Shown here: piece by piece, positions 1-5,179 of the stretch | Layout: the number at the start of each line of letters is the position of its first letter | How positions within the stretch are numbered: the first letter of the stretch is position 1 | Assembly (NCBI GenBank): GCA_902803725.1 | Contig: CADCRD010000218.1 | Span: forward strand, 1-6,304 | Length of the DNA stretch: 6,304 nt | Source: an uncultured Eubacteriales bacterium | Lineage (GTDB): Bacteria > Bacillota > Clostridia > Peptostreptococcales > Anaerovoracaceae | Direction of reading: 5' to 3' | Program-made: the position numbers and the translations under genes | The notes under the pieces: generated by a model | Seen by the model: only the letters and a program-made list of their open reading frames with translations | What the model was told of the DNA's origin: nothing | The model's database searches: none

Positions 1-132
1 GCGCTGATGGATCCATCGAACTTCATCGGCTGTGCAAAAGAGCAGACAGAGGAATATCTGAAGAATGTCATTCGTCCGGTGCTCGAGGAGAACAAAGACC
101 TGATCGGGCTTGAAGCAGAGATTAACGTATAA
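1..132 (+). CDS. purB: Adenylosuccinate lyase, C-terminal end (5' part outside window)
   Basis: The reading frame is open from the first base and ends at TAA 130-132, giving the last 43 residues of a protein. It begins ALMDPSNFIGCAKEQTEEYL and ends in EAEINV. The pattern L-D-P-S-x-F-x-G-x-A-x-x-Q-x-x-x-(F/Y)-L followed by a (V/I)-x-P-(V/L)-L stretch is the C-terminal tail of the long adenylosuccinate lyase clade, which includes the human enzyme. It does not resemble the shorter Bacillus-type PurB tail. The enzyme acts in the cytoplasm in purine synthesis, releasing fumarate from SAICAR and from adenylosuccinate. The active-site portions lie upstream of the window and cannot be checked. A terminator follows directly, so this is the last gene of its transcript. 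The family call rests on the tail alone. Confidence 0.82.
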   Translation, partial: ALMDPSNFIGCAKEQTEEYLKNVIRPVLEENKDLIGLEAEINV

Positions 133-147
133 AATAACGCATAAAAT

Positions 148-197
148 AAAGAGGCTGCTGTCCGGGAACTAAACCCTTCACAGCGCGCCTCTTTTTT
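148..197 (+). terminator. Intrinsic terminator of purB, probably bidirectional
   Basis: AAAGAGGC (148-155) pairs with GCCTCTTT (187-194), and inside it GCTG (157-160) pairs with CAGC (181-184). The loop is about 20 bases and the stem is followed by a T-run (192-197). On the opposite strand the stem is followed by CTTTATTTTAT, so it can also stop the convergent L,D-transpeptidase transcript, whose stop codon is about 60 bases away. No other terminator is visible between the two genes. Confidence 0.8.
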
Positions 198-256
198 GCT
201 GTTTTATATTATTATTAATGTCCGGATGCCCGGCTGTTCCTTGTGATCAAAGATTA

Positions 257-1645
257 TCAGTGAACTACGACCGGGAATCCTTTCTCAACTTTTGAGAACA
301 TCTCAGCTGCCGCATAGTATGGCATGTTCACGCAGCCATGAGAGCCGCTGCTGGTGTATCCGGAACTGCCAAAATCGCCTCTCCATGGAGCATCGTGGCA
401 TCCCTGATTTCCATTGAATGGCATCCAGTAAGTGACCGGACTGGAATAGTCAGCACCTGTCAGCGTGGCTCCTTTCTGTTTGTATTCAATGTAGTAAACG
501 CCTTTTTCCGTGTCATTGCCGCTGCGGCCCGTTGTTACGGATGTGGACATTACTCTCTTGCCTTTGATGTACAGCCACAATGACTGCGAACCAATACTGA
601 CCTCAGCATAGCTGTCGCCGATATCACCGCGTCCGTCCTTTTTATCCTTGCCCGTATAGTACGGGGTTTGGGAGAATACCGGTTTTCTGGTAAAGTCCTT
701 GTTGGCCTCGAGGTCCTCTGCCAGTTTCTTCGCTTCTTTGTCCTTGTCCAGTACATAACCGTATGTTCCGCCGTACACGGTGATAGTGCCCTGGTCTGTC
801 GACTTGAACTTTCTGTCAAAGTACTGTGTGTTTACCTGCCAGGCCAGTGTATCATTCATGAATTTTTTTATGGCCTTTTTGTCGATCGTCGCCTTGCCGT
901 TCGCATCGACCGGTCTCATTTTTTTGATATCCTTTGGCATAATGCGGTATTCACCGTTATACTTTTCATAGACAAATTTCTGCGAATAATTTTCTTTGTC
1001 GAATTTCTGCTCTTCCTTCAGCGCCTTGTCACCCAGTTTCAGCTCCGGCTTATCGATGTATTTCTTCGGTTCAAATTCAAATTTGAATTCGCCCTTTTCG
1101 ATCAGACTGTCGATCTTCTTTGCGACCTTTTCCTTGTCAACGTTGTCTCCGTATACTTCCTTGACCAGTTTGAACTTTGTATCGCTCATATCGACATAAG
1201 CATCTTTTGTCATGACTTTGTACGGAATGAGCAGGAATTTATCTTTGATGATCTTTTTATTCAAGGCAGCTGTATCCTTTATCTTCATACTGATCTTGTG
1301 CTCTTTTTTGTCGCTGCCTGAATGATTTGAGAGAACCGAGAAAAAGTTCGTGCCAATGAATTCTTCGATATTTCCGTCGATCTCATACTCCAGCTCTTTG
1401 AGCGGGAATTTTGCGACTTTCTTTCCGTTCCGTGTTACAGTAAATGTTTTTTTGTTCCAGGCGTTCGTCAGTTCGCTGATTGCTTCTTTTTCTGTCAGCT
1501 CTGAACAGTCCACACCATTGATGAACGTATTTGCCGGCAAATGAGTTGCCTTGTATTCATAACCTTCTGAGTTCAGATAGACCGCAAAGCCTCCGCACAC
1601 CAGTACCACCGCCGCGATCACGCCAATTATTATCTTCTTTTTCAT
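257..1645 (-). CDS. L,D-transpeptidase with PG4-like and YkuD domains
   Basis: This is a 462-residue membrane-anchored cell-wall enzyme. Residues 2-24 form an N-terminal basic/hydrophobic signal anchor (KKK then IIIGVIAAVVLVCGGFAVYL). Residues about 30-330 are a Lys-rich extracytoplasmic region of the kind that carries the PG4 'putative peptidoglycan binding' fold. Residues about 345-462 are the YkuD catalytic domain. The catalytic signature is complete: His417, then 17 residues, then SHGCVN with His436 and nucleophile Cys438. Family knowledge: such enzymes make 3-3 peptide cross-links or attach proteins to peptidoglycan, and Cys-based catalysis makes them insensitive to most penicillins. The length and domain order closely resemble Enterococcus faecium Ldt(fm), about 466 residues. 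The ATG at 1643-1645 is preceded by AGGAAGGG, which supports this start. It converges on purB and lies downstream of another secreted-protein gene on the same strand. Confidence 0.93.
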   Translation of the reverse strand: MKKKIIIGVIAAVVLVCGGFAVYLNSEGYEYKATHLPANTFINGVDCSELTEKEAISELTNAWNKKTFTVTRNGKKVAKFPLKELEYEIDGNIEEFIGTNFFSVLSNHSGSDKKEHKISMKIKDTAALNKKIIKDKFLLIPYKVMTKDAYVDMSDTKFKLVKEVYGDNVDKEKVAKKIDSLIEKGEFKFEFEPKKYIDKPELKLGDKALKEEQKFDKENYSQKFVYEKYNGEYRIMPKDIKKMRPVDANGKATIDKKAIKKFMNDTLAWQVNTQYFDRKFKSTDQGTITVYGGTYGYVLDKDKEAKKLAEDLEANKDFTRKPVFSQTPYYTGKDKKDGRGDIGDSYAEVSIGSQSLWLYIKGKRVMSTSVTTGRSGNDTEKGVYYIEYKQKGATLTGADYSSPVTYWMPFNGNQGCHDAPWRGDFGSSGYTSSGSHGCVNMPYYAAAEMFSKVEKGFPVVVH

Positions 1646-1672
1646 AAGCCCTTCCTGTTCTTGTCTGCCTTC

Positions 1673-1710
1673 CCGCCAACTGCACTTCGCTTTTTGTGCA
1701 TTCAGGGCGG
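1673..1710 (-). promoter_or_regulatory. Two-tier hairpin in the leader of the L,D-transpeptidase gene
   Basis: CCGCC (1673-1677) pairs with GGCGG (1706-1710). Inside it TGCAC (1681-1685) pairs with GTGCA (1696-1700) around a 10-base loop. It ends about 27 bases before the start codon and has no T-run on the coding strand, so it is not a simple terminator. It could be an mRNA-stability or translational-control structure, or have no function. The pairing is seen; the role is not known. Confidence 0.4.
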
Positions 1711-1741
1711 AAACTGATTCCAGCTTTTCCTCTTTATATCA

Positions 1742-1772
1742 GAAAGCAGACGATAATTATCTGTCTGCTTTC
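1742..1772 (-). terminator. Perfect 10-bp hairpin, possible terminator of the FN3 protein gene
   Basis: GAAAGCAGAC (1742-1751) and GTCTGCTTTC (1763-1772) are exact inverted repeats around an 11-base loop containing the palindrome GATAATTATC. It lies 86 bases past the stop of the FN3 gene, between two genes read on the - strand. The - strand tail (TGATATAAAG) is poor in T, while the + strand tail (GTTTTC) is slightly better although no + gene precedes it. It could therefore be a weak terminator or a leader structure of the L,D-transpeptidase gene. Confidence 0.5.
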
Positions 1773-1787
1773 GTTTTCTACCCATAT

Positions 1788-1816
1788 AATCTACAACTAA
1801 ACAGTGTGGTTTTCAA
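1788..1816 (-). promoter_or_regulatory. Candidate sigma-A promoter for the L,D-transpeptidase gene
   Basis: On the - strand TTGAAA (1811-1816) lies 17 bases from TAGATT (1788-1793), matching the -35 consensus at 5/6 and the -10 at 4/6. Transcription would begin near 1780 and place both leader hairpins in the 5' UTR. This is a weak call because the -10 is poor and the hairpin at 1742-1772 would follow immediately. Confidence 0.25.
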
Positions 1817-1857
1817 GAGTTTTCTTCATACTCCGTTCGGAATCTTCCTCATGTGCC

Positions 1858-3126
1858 TTATCTGAAGAGGTTGAACAGTTTCTTTATTTTCTCAATTGCA
1901 CTGTTTCTGCTGCTCGAACTGCTGCTTGACTTGCTGGATGAACTCTTGTGCGAGCTGCTCGATTTGCTGGATGAACTGCTGACCGGACCTGATGACGAAG
2001 GACTTGGATTTGTGACCTTCGGTGCCGGCTTCTTAGTGGCAATGCCTACAGTTTTTGAAAATTCACTGCGCGTAACTTCGCCGTCTGTCTTTGCATAAGC
2101 TCTCACTTTATAGAAATATTTTTTTCCGGATTTCAGCTTTTTGTTCACGAATTTTGTCGAACTTGCAAGCTTAATTTTCCTGAATTTTCCATTTTTCTTC
2201 ATCGATCTGAAGACTTCATATTTTTTTGCGCCGGGAACTTTCTTCCATTTAAGTGTTACAGTTTTGATCGATGACGATTTTTTCCTGATTTTCGTTTTTC
2301 CAAGGAATACTTTGACCTTTGCTATAGCCCCGGCAAGAGCCACCTGCCCGTTCGCTGTATTGACATTGCCTGTCAGGGAAATATACTTTACGCCCGGTTC
2401 CCTGAATGATATGGAAGCAATGCCGTTGGCATTCGTCGTATAAGAAGTTTTGATCACTTTTGCGCCGGCTTTTTTTATGATTTCGATCTTCATGTTTGAC
2501 AGATTCGAGCCTTTAGATTCGGACACTCTGCCCTGCGCATCGGTACTGACGGTTTTGTAATCGGCTTTGACACGTACCTTTTTTCCTGCTTTTACTGAAT
2601 ATACATTTTTCTCAAAGAATGAATATCCTAAATTCATCCTGCCGGACTGTCCGGCACCTGCATACAGATGATCCCTGTTTTTTACTTTAACTGATACAGA
2701 TTCCTTGCACGCATTATCATTGATGAAGTATATTCCGCTGCCTGTATGTCCGAACAGTTTTTTTATCTGCGTTTTGTCCGCAGCCTGACCGGAGGCATCA
2801 GCACTTGCTGTGCCCGGCACCATATCAAGATAATTCTTTACCTTTGACTCACCGTACTTTTTTATATGAGCCGCAACCAGCACATCCGCAAATGAAACTC
2901 CCGAAGGCTCGTTTGCAGCTATATTCGGAAAGTATTTCTCTGCAAGATCACCGTGCACCGTCAGCTCTTCGTCGACCATTTCAAAGGCTGACGGCGTTCC
3001 TGCCGAAAAATGAACTGTCGCTTTGGACGACGATGTCCCTGCGGCTGCCGCTCCTGCAGGGAAACACGCAGCCATGACCGCTGCCGCTGTAAGTACAGAT
3101 ATGATTTTTTTCTTCATTATTATCAT
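1858..3126 (-). CDS. Secreted protein with fibronectin type III domain and Ser-rich tail
   Basis: The protein has 422 residues and an unknown specific function. Residues 4-29 are a signal peptide (MKKKIIS, a hydrophobic core, then an AGAAAAG-like cleavage region). Residues about 36-275 are extracellular and not recognised with certainty; the part at 168-272 (FFEKNVYSVKAGKKVRV onward, with a TTNANGIASISF segment) reads like an Ig-like beta-sandwich, possibly DUF4430-related. Residues about 285-365 are a fibronectin type III domain (VTLKWKKVPGAKKYEVFRS, then a KKYFYKVRAYAK strand). A Pro/Ser linker with long Ser runs occupies 367-409, and a cationic helix (IEKIKKLFNLFR) ends the protein. There is no LPxTG motif or transmembrane anchor. 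ATG 3124-3126 has AAGGA seven bases upstream; the ATG at 3115-3117, giving a more typical MKKK start, is equally well placed after AAGGAT. It probably binds the cell envelope or an extracellular ligand (inference). Confidence 0.88.
   Translation of the reverse strand: MIIMKKKIISVLTAAAVMAACFPAGAAAAGTSSSKATVHFSAGTPSAFEMVDEELTVHGDLAEKYFPNIAANEPSGVSFADVLVAAHIKKYGESKVKNYLDMVPGTASADASGQAADKTQIKKLFGHTGSGIYFINDNACKESVSVKVKNRDHLYAGAGQSGRMNLGYSFFEKNVYSVKAGKKVRVKADYKTVSTDAQGRVSESKGSNLSNMKIEIIKKAGAKVIKTSYTTNANGIASISFREPGVKYISLTGNVNTANGQVALAGAIAKVKVFLGKTKIRKKSSSIKTVTLKWKKVPGAKKYEVFRSMKKNGKFRKIKLASSTKFVNKKLKSGKKYFYKVRAYAKTDGEVTRSEFSKTVGIATKKPAPKVTNPSPSSSGPVSSSSSKSSSSHKSSSSKSSSSSSSRNSAIEKIKKLFNLFR
1921..1977 (-). 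repeat. 24-bp direct repeat encoding the Ser-rich linker
   Basis: Two 24-base copies (1921-1944 and 1954-1977) differ at only two positions. They are offset by 33 bases, exactly 11 codons, so the frame is kept. They encode Ser/Lys-rich linker residues of the FN3 protein. The in-frame near-identity suggests duplication or slippage, and therefore possible length variation between strains. Confidence 0.7.
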
Positions 3127-3205
3127 CCTTTTTTCCTTCTTTTAAATGTTGCTTATGCCTTTGGAGCCCGCCCCACAAAACAGATTTACACATTTTGATT
3201 TACTA

Positions 3206-3234
3206 ATCTTACTCGAAAGATTCTTTTTAGTCAA
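3206..3234 (-). promoter_or_regulatory. Sigma-A-type promoter for the FN3 protein gene
   Basis: Read on the - strand, TTGACT (3229-3234, 5/6 to consensus) and TAAGAT (3206-3211, 4/6) are separated by exactly 17 bases. Initiation would be near 3199, giving a leader of roughly 75 bases before the ribosome binding site AAGGA and the ATG. It sits in the 197-base divergent region shared with the amidohydrolase-like gene. Confidence 0.55.
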
Positions 3235-3273
3235 ATAATGTGTTCAGAAAGTGACGCCTTGCCTGCCCTTTCT

Positions 3274-3302
3274 TTTTCTGTTATCGTTATTATCAGTATA
3301 AT
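3274..3302 (+). promoter_or_regulatory. Candidate promoter for the amidohydrolase-like gene
   Basis: A perfect TATAAT (3297-3302) lies 21 bases before the ATG, and the expected -35 position (3274-3280) holds only T-rich sequence (TTTTCT). The leader would be very short, about 15 bases, but still includes the full AGGAGG at 3312-3317. A second weak pair, TTGCCT (3259-3264) and TATCGT (3282-3287) with a 17-base spacer, would give a longer leader. Confidence 0.35.
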
Positions 3303-3323
3303 CGCAATAACAGGAGGTTAACT

Positions 3324-4808
3324 ATGGCTTTTGGATTTTTCTCCGGCAAGGATGACTTCGCTGATATAATTTATACAGGCGGGACCATCCATACTATGGA
3401 CGACTCAATGCCCCTGGCTGATGCCGTTGCATGCAAAGGCGGCATGATCCTCAGGGTCGGTACCGATGAAGATATGCGGGACATAATAGGGGATGATACA
3501 GAGATCTTCGATCTTGAAGGAATGCATATGTTCCCCGGCTTTATCGAGACAGATGCAGCGCCTGTCCTTGACGCGATCGATGAGGATGTTTGCTTTGTGA
3601 TCAACGAGAGAGAGAACATTGATGAGATACTCGCTGAGCTTGCTGAATATATAAACGACCATTTCAATGATACCACTGACGACACCGAAGAAGCGCTGTT
3701 CAGAAGTTTTGGCCATACCGACGGCGGCGGCATGTTTAGATCCGATGAAACGAACGAAGATGAACTGTTCGGAAATGAAGAATACTTTGAGATCCCCGAT
3801 GTCATATTCGGCTATGGCTTTGATGCTGAGATCTTAAAGGATATGGAGCTTATTGAAAGGCAGCATCTTCTAGATGAAATATGTGATGGTACGCCCATAC
3901 TGCTGCTCAGTGAAGATGGCCTCACCGGCTGGTTCAATACAGCTGCGTTTGATATAGCTTCCGCTGCTGCTGAAGAAAGCGGCACTGAAATACTGACATT
4001 ACCGTTCATGCTCTCAGCTCTGGCACCTGTTGACCCGATGAAGTTCGAGAGCAGCTCTTTCGAAGTACTGCAGGGTTATTGCCGTGAAGGATTTACAACT
4101 GTTTTCGAAGGCAGCGCAGGCTCTTATCTCACCGGTGTTTTTGAAGAGCTGCAGATGAATCTCATTACTGAAAGCAATGCTAAACTGAGATTCATAAACG
4201 GCATTTACATCTGCAGTGAAGTCAACTCTCAATATATTGATATGCAACTCAAAAATCACAAGACGAATTATCAGGAACTGAACGGAATGATAATGGGCGG
4301 CATAGTCAGCGCTCACATCCATGACGGAAACCTTTCCGGAGAGTATCTCACGGATATGATGAAAACTGCCGCATCGCGTGGAGCAACTGTTATGCTGGAT
4401 GCTGAATCTCCTGAGGACACTGACCTGTGCCGCAGTGCGATACGTGCATTCCGCGAAAAAGCAGGCGGTAAGACAGAAATCATGCTGTCGCATGACGGTA
4501 TCCTCATGGAAAGCGATACCCATTTTGAATACGAACTGCTGCCCGCAGCCGGAACTGTGGAGGATAAGATCCGCATCAGAACAGTACTTGCTGCCGAAAA
4601 GCTGGGACTGTCTCATCTGCTGGGATCTGTCAGCGAGGAAAAATATGCTGACTTTACTGTATTTGAGGATGATCCGTTGCTGAAGCCACTGATAAGAGGT
4701 GAAATGCCCGATGCTGACATGACCGTCATTGCGGGAGAGATCGTATATGATGCTGCAGATGATAATAGCAGCATATGGTCAATGATGACCAGTTCGCAGG
4801 TGCTCTGA
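3324..4808 (+). CDS. YtcJ-like amidohydrolase-fold protein lacking metal ligands (probable pseudoenzyme)
   Basis: The protein has 494 residues and an ideal AGGAGG six bases before the ATG. The N-terminus (ADIIYTGGTIHTMDD, VACKGGMILRVGTDEDMR, FDLEGMHMFPGFIE) and the C-terminus (GSVSEEKYADFTVFEDDPL, then VIAGEIVYD) match the composite beta-sandwich of YtcJ-type metal-dependent hydrolases. GYGFDAEIL (163-171) and GWFNTAAF (202-209) match further family blocks. The metal site does not: where the family has GFID-S-H-x-H, this protein has GFIETDAA (72-79), so both His are replaced by Asp77 and Ala79. The His of the DGH-x-x-W-x-N block, the Lys before DG (Ala330 here) and the HA-x-GD block (LDAESP, 358-363) are also changed, and a clear SD-x-P segment is absent. 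The frame is intact, so this looks like a maintained non-catalytic or altered-function protein rather than a pseudogene. It is unusually acidic, especially at 84-160. It has no signal peptide, so it is probably cytoplasmic. Substrate unknown. Confidence 0.85.
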   Translation: MAFGFFSGKDDFADIIYTGGTIHTMDDSMPLADAVACKGGMILRVGTDEDMRDIIGDDTEIFDLEGMHMFPGFIETDAAPVLDAIDEDVCFVINERENIDEILAELAEYINDHFNDTTDDTEEALFRSFGHTDGGGMFRSDETNEDELFGNEEYFEIPDVIFGYGFDAEILKDMELIERQHLLDEICDGTPILLLSEDGLTGWFNTAAFDIASAAAEESGTEILTLPFMLSALAPVDPMKFESSSFEVLQGYCREGFTTVFEGSAGSYLTGVFEELQMNLITESNAKLRFINGIYICSEVNSQYIDMQLKNHKTNYQELNGMIMGGIVSAHIHDGNLSGEYLTDMMKTAASRGATVMLDAESPEDTDLCRSAIRAFREKAGGKTEIMLSHDGILMESDTHFEYELLPAAGTVEDKIRIRTVLAAEKLGLSHLLGSVSEEKYADFTVFEDDPLLKPLIRGEMPDADMTVIAGEIVYDAADDNSSIWSMMTSSQVL

Positions 4809-4834
4809 TGGTAAGAAAGATATGCTGATCATAA

Positions 4835-4877
4835 AAAACACAATCTTCACACAATCTTCACATTTCTTTAGTATACT
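4835..4877 (+). promoter_or_regulatory. Tandem 11-bp repeats (PhoP/PhoB-box-like) plus -10 element
   Basis: CACAATCTTCA occurs twice in perfect tandem (4839-4849 and 4850-4860), placing TTCACA at 4846-4851 and 4857-4862. A weaker AAAACA at 4835-4840 keeps the same 11-base phase. TATACT (4872-4877) follows after 9 bases, with no -35 box other than the repeats. Family knowledge: PhoP of Bacillus binds TT(A/C/T)ACA-like direct repeats with 11-base periodicity, and PhoB boxes sit about 10 bases upstream of the -10. The layout fits an OmpR/PhoB-class activated promoter. The identity of the regulator is inference. Confidence 0.5.
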
Positions 4878-4880
4878 AAA
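4867..4880 (+). repeat. Perfect 14-bp palindrome over the -10 element
   Basis: TTTAGTATACTAAA is its own reverse complement and contains the TATACT -10 on both strands. It could be an operator for a dimeric repressor, allow initiation in both directions, or be a chance outcome in AT-rich DNA. No good - strand -35 (the best is CATACA near 4893-4898) supports transcription leftwards. Confidence 0.4.
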
Positions 4881-4893
4881 TAACAAGTTAAAT

Positions 4894-4910
4894 GTATGGT
4901 TTGACCATAC
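4894..4910 (+). repeat. 7-bp inverted repeat with 3-base loop
   Basis: GTATGGT (4894-4900) and ACCATAC (4904-4910) are exact inverted repeats around TTG. In RNA this forms a tight hairpin; as DNA it is a 17-bp operator-like site. It lies 17 bases downstream of the -10 element, where a repressor could block transcription. No T-run follows, so it is not a terminator. Confidence 0.5.
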
Positions 4911-4948
4911 GAAACTTTCCTTCTTTTATTGAATACACACACACTTTG

Positions 4949-4984
4949 CAGAAGATCCGGTTCGTGCCGGATTTTCTGTTTTTT
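4949..4984 (+). terminator. Strong intrinsic terminator, + strand
   Basis: CAGAAGATCCGG (4949-4960) pairs with CCGGATTTTCTG (4967-4978) over 12 positions including one G-U, around the loop TTCGTG, followed by six T (4979-4984). On the other strand the wobble becomes an A-C mismatch and no T-run follows, so it is directional. It ends the amidohydrolase-like transcript and/or the short transcript proposed at 4884-4984. Confidence 0.85.
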
Positions 4985-4988
4985 CTGC

Positions 4989-5141
4989 TTATCTGCGGTT
5001 TCTCATGAATTCTTCTATTTCAAACTCTTCAAGATCTTCGTCTGACCATTTTTCAAAATCGATAGATCCCGGTGCTATGCCGTGAAGTACCAATATGTTC
5101 TCAATATCCTCGATTATTTCATTTCTTTCTTCTGTATCCAT
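4989..5141 (-). CDS. Small acidic protein of unknown function (50 aa)
   Basis: The ORF runs from ATG (5139-5141) to TAA (4989-4991), 50 residues, from MDTEERNEII to EEFMRNRR. GGAG at 5151-5154 sits nine bases before the ATG. The protein has 17 acidic and 5 basic residues; three of the basic ones are in the final RNRR. It has a single Trp in the block FEKWSDEDLEEF (29-40) and no membrane segment or signal peptide. Two helices split by HGIAPGS (20-26) are likely, suggesting a soluble adaptor-like protein, but I do not recognise a family. It begins 38 bases after the stop of the antiporter gene on the same strand with no terminator between, so co-transcription is likely. No clear - strand terminator follows. 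It could be a spurious ORF, but the ribosome binding site and ordered composition argue for a gene. Confidence 0.62.
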   Translation of the reverse strand: MDTEERNEIIEDIENILVLHGIAPGSIDFEKWSDEDLEEFEIEEFMRNRR

Positions 5142-5179
5142 TTTCTGTTTCTCCGCAATTACATACTGCCTGTAAGTTC

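Larger units (their letters stand above)
4884..4984 (+). ncRNA. Candidate ~100-nt small RNA
   Basis: A promoter-like element with activator-type repeats (4835-4877) is followed about 107 bases later by a strong intrinsic terminator (4949-4984), with no convincing gene between. The predicted transcript would start near 4884. It would carry a 7-bp hairpin close to its 5' end (4894-4910), an unstructured pyrimidine- and CA-rich middle (about 4911-4945), and the terminator hairpin with its U-tail. That layout is common for trans-acting small RNAs. The only + strand ORF inside (ATG 4892, 38 codons) lacks a ribosome binding site and runs through the terminator. The alternative is that 4809-4984 is only the 3' UTR of the amidohydrolase-like gene. 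Confidence 0.35.

Noticed and set aside
668..1321. 217-codon + strand ORF opposite the L,D-transpeptidase gene
   Set aside because: It is rich in Phe/Leu/Val, as expected from the complement of Lys/Glu/Asp-rich codons. It has no recognisable domain, and the - strand gene has complete family motifs.
1785..1790. TATAAT on the + strand as a promoter
   Set aside because: There is no usable -35 at 16-18 bases upstream and no + strand gene downstream before the oppositely oriented FN3 gene.
4014..4616. 200-codon - strand ORF opposite the amidohydrolase-like gene
   Set aside because: It has no recognisable motif and lies wholly inside a well-supported gene with an ideal ribosome binding site.
3324..4808. 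The amidohydrolase-like gene as a decayed pseudogene
   Set aside because: The frame is uninterrupted over 494 codons, the ribosome binding site is optimal and both ends of the fold are well preserved; loss of ligands alone does not show decay.
4892..5008. 38-codon + strand ORF starting in the inverted repeat and ending with a hydrophobic segment
   Set aside because: There is no ribosome binding site, the start lies next to a tight hairpin, and the ORF reads through a strong terminator and into the end of the opposite-strand gene.
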